Positions 24,510 to 32,290 of a stretch of DNA of 53,407 bases are shown here, piece by piece. Location: NCBI GenBank assembly GCA_030831315.1, contig JAURLI010000077.1, positions 1 to 53,407 on the forward strand, given 5' to 3'. The stretch's first letter is position 1; each line of letters opens with the position of its first letter. The notes beneath the pieces are model-generated. The model saw only the letters and a list, made by a program, of their open reading frames with translations. It made no database searches and was not told the DNA's origin. The translations under genes and the position numbers were made by a program. This stretch comes from Alphaproteobacteria bacterium (GTDB lineage Bacteria > Pseudomonadota > Alphaproteobacteria > SMXQ01).

Positions 24510-26606
24510 TCAGTTGTTGAGGTCGGCGAAGCTCTTGCCTTCGGCGACCAGTTTTTCAAGAAGTACCGACGGTTTCCAGAACAAAGGATCGCTCGCAGCC
24601 AGCGCCTTGATGCCGTCGAGCACCTTGGGCAAGCCGATGATGTCGGCGGTGCACATCGGTCCGCCGCGCCAGCGCGGGAAGCCGTAGCCGAAGATCTTGA
24701 CCATATCTACGTCGAGCGGGCGTGCCGCAATCTTTTCTTCGACGATGCGCGCCCCTTCGTTGATCATGGCGTAGAGGATGCGGTTCTGGATTTCCTCGGC
24801 CGAAACGGCGCGCCGCGCGATGCCCTTCTTCGCCGATTCTTCCAGGATGATCTTCTCGACGTCTGCGTTGGGCGACGGCTTGCCGTTTTCATAGACATAC
24901 CAGCCGCGCCCGGTCTTCTGGCCGAACCAGCCCTGTTCGCAGAGGCGGTCGGCGATGGCGACGTAGCGCTCCTTGGGATCGCGGGTCGCCGCCGTGCGCT
25001 TTCGCTGGGCCCAGGCGATATCGAGACCGGCGAGGTCCATCACCCGGAACGGCCCCATCGGCATGCCGAAGGCTTCCATGGCCTTGTCGACGTCCCACGG
25101 CAGGGCGCCGTCCTCGATCATGTAATCAGCCTGCTTGCGGGTCTTGGCGAGGATGCGGTTGCCGATGAAGCCGTCGCAGACGCCCGACAGCACGCCGACC
25201 TTGCCGAGTTTTTTAGCCAGTTCGAAGCCGGTGGCAATGATGTCGTCGGAAGTCTTGGCGGGGCGGACGATTTCCAGAAGCCGCATGACGAAGGCAGGCG
25301 AGAAGAAGTGCAGCCCGATGACGTCTTCGGGGCGCTTCGTCGCGGCGGCGATTTCGTCGATATCGAGGTAGGAGGTATTGGTGGCGAGCACGGCGCCCGG
25401 CTTCATCGCCGCATCAAGCTTGCCGAATACGGTTTTCTTGACGCCCATGTCCTCGAACACCGCCTCGATGACGAGATCGGCATCGCCCAGAGCGCCGTAA
25501 TCGAGCGACAGGCCGAGGCGGCCCATGGTTTCCGTCTTGCCTTCGGCGGTCAGGCGGCCGCGGGCGACGAAACCCTCCAGGTTCTTGTCGACATTGCTAC
25601 GCCCGCGTTCGAGTGCGGCTTCGTCCGCTTCGATCACGGTCACGGGGTAGCCCGCGCGCAGGCAGGCGACGGCGATGCCCGCACCCATGGTGCCGCCGCC
25701 GATGACGGCGAGCTTGCCGAGCTTGCGGGGCTTGGCGTTCTCAAGGCCGGGAACCTTGGAGACGGCGCGTTCGGCGAAGAAGGCATGGCGCAGCGCCTTG
25801 GCCTGATCGGAAGACCGCAGTTCCTGGAAGATGGCCCGCTCGCGCTTCATGCCTTCGGCAAAGGGCAGGGCGGCCGCGGCCTCGACCGCTTCGAGCGCGC
25901 GCACGGGGCTGTGCTGGCCGCGCGCGGCGCGCGTGACCTTGGCTTTTTCGGTGGTGAAGAAATCGGCCGCGGCAGGTGGTGCGACGGAAAGCTCCGAAAT
26001 GCGGCGCAGAGGCCTGCCGACCTTCGACAGTGCAAGCTGCTTCGCTGCCGCAAGAAGGTCTTCTTCGCTGTCGGCGATGGCATCGATCAGGCCCGCATCC
26101 TTTGCTTCCCTGGCGGCTACCTGGCGGCCCGAGGTGACGAGGTCGGCGGCTTTTTCCACGCCGCAGAGCCGCGGCAGGCGCTGGGTACCGCCCGCGCCCG
26201 GAATGATGCCGAGGTTCACTTCTGGAAATCCGACGCGGGCCTTGGGCGACATCACGCGGAAGTGACAACCGAGTGCCACTTCGAAGCCGCCGCCGAGCGC
26301 CACGCCGTGAATGGCGGCGCAGACAGGCTTGTCGGTCGCCTCTATGGCGGCGACGACGTCGGGAAGGAAGGGTTCCATTGGCGGCTTGCCGAATTCGCGC
26401 ACATCGGCGCCGGCGATGAAGACGTTACCCGCGCCACGCACGACCGCGGCCTTGATGGCGCCGTCGGCAGCGACGGTCTTCATAGCATCGACGAGGCCCT
26501 GGCGCACGGCCTGCGAGATCGCGTTCACCGGCGGATTGTCGACGGTAATGACGGCAACGCCGTCTTCGATGGTGAGCTTGATGGCCGCGCCGGTTTCTTC
26601 GGTCAT
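24510..26606 (-). CDS. FadB-like enoyl-CoA hydratase/3-hydroxyacyl-CoA dehydrogenase
   Basis: The 698-residue fusion has an N-terminal crotonase domain (about residues 10-190; IAGADVREFG and FPEVNLGIIPGAGGTQR with catalytic glutamates). An NAD-binding domain follows (about 300-480; KLAVIGGGTMGAGIAVACLR) and then the C-terminal dehydrogenase domain; the catalytic His and Glu lie in GLHFFSPAFVMRLLE. It would hydrate 2,3-dehydroadipyl-CoA and oxidise 3-hydroxyadipyl-CoA to 3-oxoadipyl-CoA for the thiolase. The ATG at 26606 gives the family N-terminus; an upstream start at 26690 adds a non-conserved extension. It begins the operon that continues with the PaaG-like gene. Confidence 0.9.
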   Translation of the reverse strand: MTEETGAAIKLTIEDGVAVITVDNPPVNAISQAVRQGLVDAMKTVAADGAIKAAVVRGAGNVFIAGADVREFGKPPMEPFLPDVVAAIEATDKPVCAAIHGVALGGGFEVALGCHFRVMSPKARVGFPEVNLGIIPGAGGTQRLPRLCGVEKAADLVTSGRQVAAREAKDAGLIDAIADSEEDLLAAAKQLALSKVGRPLRRISELSVAPPAAADFFTTEKAKVTRAARGQHSPVRALEAVEAAAALPFAEGMKRERAIFQELRSSDQAKALRHAFFAERAVSKVPGLENAKPRKLGKLAVIGGGTMGAGIAVACLRAGYPVTVIEADEAALERGRSNVDKNLEGFVARGRLTAEGKTETMGRLGLSLDYGALGDADLVIEAVFEDMGVKKTVFGKLDAAMKPGAVLATNTSYLDIDEIAAATKRPEDVIGLHFFSPAFVMRLLEIVRPAKTSDDIIATGFELAKKLGKVGVLSGVCDGFIGNRILAKTRKQADYMIEDGALPWDVDKAMEAFGMPMGPFRVMDLAGLDIAWAQRKRTAATRDPKERYVAIADRLCEQGWFGQKTGRGWYVYENGKPSPNADVEKIILEESAKKGIARRAVSAEEIQNRILYAMINEGARIVEEKIAARPLDVDMVKIFGYGFPRWRGGPMCTADIIGLPKVLDGIKALAASDPLFWKPSVLLEKLVAEGKSFADLNN

Positions 26607-26750
26607 TGGTCTTTCCGCTGATGAAATGGATGCTGAAACGGGCCCCATTCCTATCAACCGGGGAACGCCCGGGCAAGCGGGGTGCTTCACCCGGGCGCAG
26701 GGAAGGCTATAATCCCCCGAAAGTTCTTATTCGCCGCGTGAGGGAGAGCC

Positions 26751-27221
26751 ATGACCAAGGCCGCATTCGAAGACACCATGGGCAAGATCGCCGCCGCCAT
26801 AGCCGAAAAGCCGGTGGACGGCGCGCTGGCGGCCTTTCTGAGCAAGACTTTTCCGGCCGACGGGGCCGAGTTCAAGGCGATCGAGGCGCTTTGCCGGGAA
26901 GGCGAGAAGGACGGCTGGATCTGCGAGCGCGAAATGGGCGGCATCAAGTTCGGCCGCGTCGTCAAGCCGGGCACCAGTGCCGGAAAGTTCTCGATCGACG
27001 TCGTTCGCATGAAGGACATCAAGGGCCCGCACCACGTCCACCCGACGGGCGAGATCGGCATGATCATGCCGATCTCCGGTGATCCGAAGTTCGACGGTTT
27101 CCCGCGCGGCTGGTACGTCGATCCGCCGGGCTCTGATCATTTCCCGACGGTGGAGGGGGGCGATGCTTACGTTCTTTATCTGCTGCCCGAGGGCAAGATC
27201 GAATTCACCGGGAAGAAGTAG
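26751..27221 (+). CDS. DUF4863 / 4-hydroxylaminobenzoate lyase (PnbB)-like protein
   Basis: The 156-residue protein has a small cupin-like barrel with a candidate metal site: H95, H97 and E101 (HHVHPTGE), with H130 (PGSDHFPT) as a later ligand. It resembles the DUF4863 family, whose named member PnbB converts 4-hydroxylaminobenzoate to protocatechuate and ammonium. Members are also found in benzoate gene clusters with no nitro-aromatic gene, as here, so the true role may differ. It is transcribed away from the FadB-like gene and overlaps the 3' end of the convergent Rrf2 gene by 17 bases. My family call rests on recall, not on a search. Confidence 0.7.
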   Translation: MTKAAFEDTMGKIAAAIAEKPVDGALAAFLSKTFPADGAEFKAIEALCREGEKDGWICEREMGGIKFGRVVKPGTSAGKFSIDVVRMKDIKGPHHVHPTGEIGMIMPISGDPKFDGFPRGWYVDPPGSDHFPTVEGGDAYVLYLLPEGKIEFTGKK

Positions 27222-27630
27222 CGCTTTCCCAGTCCAGCGACTTGATCATGGTGGCGAGGCTGATCGACTTCAGCGTCGCCACCGCGATTTCGTCTATTTC
27301 CGATAGCACCAGGCCGAGTGCGCGGCCAATATCCGTTCCCGCAGCCGGGCCGCCGATATCGGCTTCGCCCTCGACGCTGTCGCCGAACAGTTCGATGACA
27401 TCGTAAAGGGATGTGCGCTTGGCGTTGCCGGCGAAGCGGTAGCCGCCCCTGGCGCCGCGCACGGCCTCGACGAGGCCGGCACGGCCGAGATCGCGAAGCA
27501 CCTTGGCCAGGTGATTGGCAGATATCCCGTAGGTTTCGGCGATTTCCGCGGCCGATAGCTGGCGCGACGGATCGCGCGCAAGTGCCAGCACGGCAAGGAT
27601 CGCGAACTGGGTTGCCTTTTGCAGCCTCAT
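27205..27630 (-). CDS. Rrf2-family transcriptional regulator without cysteines
   Basis: The 141-residue protein has the Rrf2 winged helix (AEIAETYGISANHLAKVLRD, about residues 29-48, and the wing VRGARGGYRFAG). Iron-sulfur members such as IscR, NsrR and RirA have three cysteines after the wing; this protein has none in its whole length, so it should sense something other than an Fe-S cluster state. The ATG at 27630 overlaps the stop of the upstream GNAT gene by four bases. The pair diverges from boxC, making it the first candidate for control of the box genes. Confidence 0.88.
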   Translation of the reverse strand: MRLQKATQFAILAVLALARDPSRQLSAAEIAETYGISANHLAKVLRDLGRAGLVEAVRGARGGYRFAGNAKRTSLYDVIELFGDSVEGEADIGGPAAGTDIGRALGLVLSEIDEIAVATLKSISLATMIKSLDWESATSSR

Positions 27631-28121
27631 CGTGCGTCGCTTTCTCTTTTCAGATCGAGCGGCATTTCGAGCTGGATGAACGAGCCGCCGCGCATGCCCT
27701 GGCTGCGAAAAAACGCCATGTTGAGGCCGTCGTCGCGCGCCAGCATGGTGCGCACGGTTTCCATGCCGGCCTCTCTCATGCGCTGGCACAGGGCTTCGTA
27801 AAGCCGCGAACCGAGGCCGCCTTCGCGGTAACGAGGGTCGACGCCGATGGCGAATATCCAGCCGCAGGGGGGAGAGCCGAACTCCCACGCGCGGTCTTCG
27901 CCCATGATGAATCCGCGCACCGTGCCGTGATCGTCTGCGACCAGGAAATAGCGCCCGCGCCGGGTGGCGTAGCGGTGGAAGGCACGCTGCCAGTAGTCGG
28001 GTTTGGCATTGGCGGTGATGGCCGCGTCGATGGCGGCGACTTCGTCCATGTCCTCGGCGCGGGCCACGCGGATGACCGCGGTTTCGCCCTCGACACCCGA
28101 AATTTCCTTGGTATTCGGCAT
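27627..28121 (-). CDS. GNAT-family N-acetyltransferase
   Basis: The 164-residue protein has the acetyl-CoA-binding motif A of GNATs (FAIGVDPRYREGGLGSRLYE, about residues 90-109) and the C-terminal MAFFRSQGM. The ATG at 28121 gives a normal N-terminus; the open frame further upstream runs through the intergenic promoter region. It is translationally coupled to the Rrf2 gene and diverges from boxC. Acceptor unknown: it could detoxify an amine, or acetylate a CoA-ligase or other pathway protein, which would be a regulatory role (inference). Confidence 0.85.
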   Translation of the reverse strand: MPNTKEISGVEGETAVIRVARAEDMDEVAAIDAAITANAKPDYWQRAFHRYATRRGRYFLVADDHGTVRGFIMGEDRAWEFGSPPCGWIFAIGVDPRYREGGLGSRLYEALCQRMREAGMETVRTMLARDDGLNMAFFRSQGMRGGSFIQLEMPLDLKRESDAR

Positions 28122-28157
28122 GGTTAGGGGTCTCCGCCCGTTGCCGTTTTCCGATGC

Positions 28158-28185
28158 TTGACAGGATGGCGGGGGATCGGATACT
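28158..28185 (+). promoter_or_regulatory. Probable boxCB promoter
   Basis: A perfect -35 box TTGACA (28158-28163) and GATACT (28180-28185, 4 of 6 to consensus) are separated by 16 bases. The predicted start near 28192 leaves a leader of about 84 bases before boxC. Confidence 0.55.
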
Positions 28186-28194
28186 TGTAAATAG

Positions 28195-28214
28195 GTAATG
28201 CAGTACCGAATTAC
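28195..28214. promoter_or_regulatory. Inverted-repeat operator candidate at the boxC promoter
   Basis: GTAATGCAGT and ACCGAATTAC form a 20-base palindrome matching its reverse complement at 16 of 20 positions (GTAAT-n-C-n-GTAC-n-G-n-ATTAC). It starts about three bases downstream of the predicted transcription start, ideal for repression. The divergent Rrf2 protein is the obvious candidate ligand. Confidence 0.5.
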
Positions 28215-28275
28215 GTTTTTAGGCCCGGGCGCAACGCCCGCCGCAAGAAAATGCTGACGGAGCAGGTGGAGACCG

Positions 28276-29922
28276 ATGATCGACTTCAGGACAAACCCCG
28301 AAAAGTACAAGCACTGGAAGGTCACCTATGACGGCCCGGTGGCGACGATCGCTATGGACGTCAACGAGAATGGCGGCCTGGTGGAAGGCTACCAGCTCAA
28401 GCTGAACTCCTACGATCTTGGCGTCGATATCGAGCTTTACGATGCCGTCCAGCGCATGCGCTTCGAGCATCCGGAAGTGGGTGCGGTGGTCATGACCTCG
28501 GCCAAGGACAACGTCTTCTGCGCCGGCGCGAACATCAAGATGCTTGGCCTGTCCACCCATGCCTGGAAGGTCAACTTCTGCAAGTTCACCAACGAGACCC
28601 GCAACGGCATCGAGGACGCGAGCAACTTCTCGCATCAGACTTACCTCTGCGCCGTCAACGGCACCGCGGCGGGCGGCGGCTACGAGCTCGCGCTTGCCTG
28701 CGAACACATCATGCTGGTGGACGACAATTCCTCCGCCGTGTCGCTGCCGGAAGTGCCGCTGCTGGCCGTGCTGCCGGGTACCGGCGGGCTTACCCGCGTC
28801 GTCGACAAGCGCATGGTGCGCCGCGACCACGCCGATTTCTTCTGCACCCTGACCGAAGGCATCCGCGGTTCGCGCGCCGTCAACTGGAAGCTGGTGGACG
28901 AGGTCGTTCCGCGCTCGAAGATGGCTGACGAGGTCAAGGCTCGCGCTGCCGAATTCGCGGCGAAGACCGACCGCCCGAAGGGCGCCAAGGGCATCAAGCT
29001 GACCGAGCTTGCGCGCGAGATTTCGGGCGACAAGATTACGTACAACAGCGTCAGTGCCGAGATCGACCGCAACCGCAACGCCGTGACCGTCACCGTGCGT
29101 GCGCCGAAGGAAGCGGTGCCGCAGGACGCGGCCGCCATCCACGCCCAGGGCGACAAGTACTGGCCGCTGGCGGTTGCCCGTGAACTCGACGACCTGATCC
29201 TGCATCTGCGCACGAACGAATCGGTTATCGGTCTCTGGGTCCTCAAGACCGAAGGCGACCCGGAGATGGTCGCCAAGGCCGACGAATCGCTCGAAAAGAA
29301 CGCCAAGGATTGGCTGGTGCGCGAAATCACCCTTTACCTGAAGCGTACCCTCAAGCGCATCGACGTGACCTCGCGCTCGATCATCACCCTGGTGGAGCCG
29401 GGCAGCTGCTTCGTCGGCACGCTCGCCGAGCTTCTGCTGGTGGCTGATCGCAGCTTCATGCTCGACGGCACCATGGGCGGCAAGAATGCGCCCGCCAAGG
29501 TTCGCCTCAACAACATGAACTTCGGCCCGTACCCCATGGGCAACGGCCTGACCCGCCTCGCCACCCGCTACCTCGGCGACGATGCCGGGCTCAAGGCGGT
29601 GGAAGCGGCCAAGGGCAAGGATCTCGACGCCCAGCAGGCGGAAGAGCTCGGCCTCGTCACCTTCGCGCCCGACGACATCGACTGGGACGACGAAGTGCGC
29701 ATCGCCATCGAGGAACGCGCGGCGATGTCGCCCGACGCACTCACGGGCATGGAAGCGAGCCTGCGCTTTGCCGGTCCGGAAACCCTGGAAACCAAGATCT
29801 TCGGGCGCCTGTCCGCCTGGCAGAACTGGATCTTCCAGCGGCCGAACGCCGTCGGCGCTGATGGCGCGCTGAAGCTGTTCGGCTCCGGCAAGCGGGCCAA
29901 GTTCGACGAAAATCGCGTTTAA
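28276..29922 (+). CDS. boxC: 2,3-epoxybenzoyl-CoA dihydrolase (benzoyl-CoA-dihydrodiol lyase)
   Basis: The 548-residue protein has the length and double-crotonase layout specific to BoxC, with the blocks MTSAKDNVFCAGANIKMLGL, NGTAAGGGYELALACEHIML and VEPGSCFVGTLAELLL. BoxC opens the ring of 2,3-epoxybenzoyl-CoA using two waters, giving 3,4-dehydroadipyl-CoA semialdehyde and formate. A GGAG box precedes the ATG. BoxB follows after 52 bases. The formate it makes is a substrate for the Fds enzyme encoded at 40774-46718. Confidence 0.97.
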   Translation: MIDFRTNPEKYKHWKVTYDGPVATIAMDVNENGGLVEGYQLKLNSYDLGVDIELYDAVQRMRFEHPEVGAVVMTSAKDNVFCAGANIKMLGLSTHAWKVNFCKFTNETRNGIEDASNFSHQTYLCAVNGTAAGGGYELALACEHIMLVDDNSSAVSLPEVPLLAVLPGTGGLTRVVDKRMVRRDHADFFCTLTEGIRGSRAVNWKLVDEVVPRSKMADEVKARAAEFAAKTDRPKGAKGIKLTELAREISGDKITYNSVSAEIDRNRNAVTVTVRAPKEAVPQDAAAIHAQGDKYWPLAVARELDDLILHLRTNESVIGLWVLKTEGDPEMVAKADESLEKNAKDWLVREITLYLKRTLKRIDVTSRSIITLVEPGSCFVGTLAELLLVADRSFMLDGTMGGKNAPAKVRLNNMNFGPYPMGNGLTRLATRYLGDDAGLKAVEAAKGKDLDAQQAEELGLVTFAPDDIDWDDEVRIAIEERAAMSPDALTGMEASLRFAGPETLETKIFGRLSAWQNWIFQRPNAVGADGALKLFGSGKRAKFDENRV

Positions 29923-29974
29923 GTGAACGACTGATCTCAGCCGCACTGACTGAGCTACAAGTGGGAGAGTGAAG

Positions 29975-31402
29975 ATGGCCGGAATTGATTACGAAACCAA
30001 GATTCCCAATAACGTGAATCTGGCTGACGATCAGCGCCTGCAGCGCGCGCTGGAGGAGTGGCAGCCGAAATTTCTCGACTGGTGGAAGGAACTGGGCCCC
30101 GTCGGTTCGCAGAACTACGACGTCTACCTACGCACGGCCATCAGCGTCGAGCCGTCGGGCTGGGCGCACTTCGATCATGTCAAGATGCCGGACTATCGCT
30201 GGGGCATTTTCCTCGCGCCGGCCGAGCAGGATCGCAAGATCAACTTCGGCCAGCACAAGGGCCAGCCGGCGTGGCAGCAGGTCCCGGGCGAATATCGCTC
30301 GGAGCTGCGCCGCCTGATCGTGACCCAGGGCGACACCGAGCCCGCCTCGGTCGAGCAGCAGCGCCGTCTCGGCCAGACCTGCCCCTCGCTCTATGACCTG
30401 CGTAACCTCTATCAGGTGAACGTGGAGGAAGGCCGCCACCTGTGGGCGATGGTCTACCTGCTTCAGGCCTATTTCGGCCGCGATGGCCGCGAGGAAGCGG
30501 AAGCAATGCTGCAGCGTCATGCGGGCGACGCGGATAAGCCGCGTATCCTACAGGCGTTCAACGTGGATACGACCGACTGGCTGTCGTTCCACATGTTCAC
30601 CTACTTCCAGGATCGTGACGGCAAGTTCCAGCTGTCCGCTCTTTCCGAATCGGGCTTTGATCCGTTGTCGCGTACCTGCCGCTTCATGCTGACCGAGGAA
30701 GCCCACCACCTGTTCGTGGGCGAATCGGGCATTTCGCGTATCATCCAGCGTTCCTGCGAGATCATGAAGGAGAACAAGCTCGCCGACCCGGCCGATGTTC
30801 GCAAGCATGGCGGGATCGATCTGCCGACGATCCAGAAGTACCTCAACTTCCACTTCTCGATCTGCCTTGACCTGTTCGGCCAAGAACTTTCGACCAACGC
30901 GGCGAACTACTACACGATGGGGATCAAGGGCCGCTACGGCGAGACCAAGATCAACGACGACCATGTTCTGACGGGTGCCACCTACAAGGTGCCGGAAGTG
31001 CGCGGCACCACCATCACGGAAGTCGACGAGCCGGCGCTGAACGCCATCAATCAACGTTTGCGCGACGACTACTACGACGACACCCAGCGCGGCGTCGACA
31101 ACTGGAACAAGATCATCCGTGACCACGGTATCGACTTCCGGCTGGTGCTGCCGAACAAGGCCTTCCACCGCAACATTGGGCCTTTCGCCCAGGTGAAGGC
31201 GACGCCGACCGGTAAGATCATCACCGAGGCCGATTGGGACAAACAGCACGGCTCCTGGCTGCCGACCCAGAAGGACAAGGACTACATCCAGGAACTGATG
31301 AAGCCGGTGACGGAGGCGGGCAAGTTCGCGAATTACATCGCGCCGCCGGCCCGGGGTATCAACCGCCAGTCGGTTGATTTTGAATATGTTAAGTTCCACT
31401 GA
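29975..31402 (+). CDS. boxB: Benzoyl-CoA 2,3-epoxidase, diiron oxygenase component
   Basis: The 475-residue protein matches BoxB. The two diiron ligand pairs are visible as E152-x2-H155 (VEEGRHLW) and E241-x2-H244 (TEEAHHLFVG). BoxB uses O2 and reducing power from the flavoprotein BoxA to make 2,3-epoxybenzoyl-CoA. The ATG at 29975 is preferred because GGAGAG lies six bases upstream; the in-frame GTG at 29969 has no space for a ribosome site. No boxA gene is in the window, so the electron donor must be encoded elsewhere or be replaced. A strong terminator follows. Confidence 0.97.
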   Translation: MAGIDYETKIPNNVNLADDQRLQRALEEWQPKFLDWWKELGPVGSQNYDVYLRTAISVEPSGWAHFDHVKMPDYRWGIFLAPAEQDRKINFGQHKGQPAWQQVPGEYRSELRRLIVTQGDTEPASVEQQRRLGQTCPSLYDLRNLYQVNVEEGRHLWAMVYLLQAYFGRDGREEAEAMLQRHAGDADKPRILQAFNVDTTDWLSFHMFTYFQDRDGKFQLSALSESGFDPLSRTCRFMLTEEAHHLFVGESGISRIIQRSCEIMKENKLADPADVRKHGGIDLPTIQKYLNFHFSICLDLFGQELSTNAANYYTMGIKGRYGETKINDDHVLTGATYKVPEVRGTTITEVDEPALNAINQRLRDDYYDDTQRGVDNWNKIIRDHGIDFRLVLPNKAFHRNIGPFAQVKATPTGKIITEADWDKQHGSWLPTQKDKDYIQELMKPVTEAGKFANYIAPPARGINRQSVDFEYVKFH

Positions 31403-31426
31403 TTTGTAAACTCAGTCGCTTACGGA

Positions 31427-31454
31427 ACGGCGCCCCTAAGGGGTGCCGTTTTCG
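31427..31454 (+). terminator. Rho-independent terminator after boxB
   Basis: ACGGCGCCCC and GGGGTGCCGT form a 10-base-pair stem with a TAA loop followed by TTTTCG. It lies between the convergent boxB and dch genes. Confidence 0.88.
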
Positions 31455-31515
31455 TTTGGGCGGCTATCCAAAGCAGCTGATTGATAGGTTCTTTATGCAA
31501 AAAAACTAATCTTGA

Positions 31516-32286
31516 TCAATGATGACGCCAGGCGGGCCGGCGCTTTTCCATGAAGGCGCGCAGCCCTTCGACGGGGTCGTCGTGGGACATCAGCACATCC
31601 ATGTAATGGCGCTCGACCCAGTCGAGTTTGTCGGACACCCGCTGGGCGTAGCCTTGCCGTGCGGCGAGGATCGCCGAACGCAGGGCCGGCGCGCTTTTGT
31701 CGACGAAGTAATCCTCGAACCATTTGCGTGCCGCGGCATCCGGATCGGCATCGGTGCGGGGGATGAGACCCATAGCCTGAGCCTCGCTTCCCGTCACCGT
31801 GCGCCCGGTCAGCAGCAGTTCTTCGGCGCGGGCCTGTCCGATGCGCTCAGGCAGCAGGACGCTTGCGGCCGGGGCAAAGACGGCAAGGCGGATTTCCGGC
31901 TGGCCGAGGGTTGCATCGGGGGCGGCGAACAGGAAAGTTCCGGCGGCGGCCAGTTCCAGCCCGCCGCCAAGGCAATAGCCCCGAATGGCGACAAGAATGG
32001 GCAGGGGAAATGCCACCATCGTTTTGATGCAGGCATGAAAGCCCGCTAGCATCTTCGCGCAATGCTCGGGCATGTGTTCGGGAATGGATGCCCCGTAGGA
32101 AAAATGCGGTCCGTCGTGATCAATGAGGACAGCGAGCAGGGCGCGATCATCGCGGTGGGCATCCAGCGCCGCGCGCACCGCATCCGCCATCGCCATGTCG
32201 ATCAGGTTGGCGCGCGGGGCGGCCAGCGTCAGGCGTAACAGGCGCCCGTCGCTCTCGGTGCTGACGCGCAGGGGGACACCCGCCAA
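31516..32286 (-). CDS. dch: Cyclohexa-1,5-dienecarbonyl-CoA hydratase
   Basis: The 256-residue crotonase carries blocks typical of Dch: HFSYGASIPEHMPEHCAKML, GYCLGGGLELA and LGQPEIRLAVFAPAASVLLP. Dch adds water to the dienoyl-CoA made by benzoyl-CoA reductase in the oxygen-independent pathway. A TTG at 32286 is the likely start, with AGGGGG upstream inside the end of oah; the next ATG would cut off about 30 conserved residues. It is the last gene of the operon that starts at 38741. No benzoyl-CoA reductase gene is in the window. Confidence 0.85.
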   Translation of the reverse strand: MAGVPLRVSTESDGRLLRLTLAAPRANLIDMAMADAVRAALDAHRDDRALLAVLIDHDGPHFSYGASIPEHMPEHCAKMLAGFHACIKTMVAFPLPILVAIRGYCLGGGLELAAAGTFLFAAPDATLGQPEIRLAVFAPAASVLLPERIGQARAEELLLTGRTVTGSEAQAMGLIPRTDADPDAAARKWFEDYFVDKSAPALRSAILAARQGYAQRVSDKLDWVERHYMDVLMSHDDPVEGLRAFMEKRRPAWRHH

Positions 32287-32290
32287 GGGG

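Noticed and set aside
26607-26690. N-terminal extension of the FadB-like protein
   Set aside because: The extra 28 residues lack conserved sequence, and the ATG at 26606 gives the usual crotonase start.
28219-29946. Long open frame (575 codons) antisense to boxC
   Set aside because: It is a mirror of a well-recognised gene in GC-rich DNA, its translation has no recognisable motif and it has no ribosome site. The same applies to long antisense frames over the UbiD gene (35902-37488), fdsA (43356-45536) and the EutA-like gene (13395-14645).
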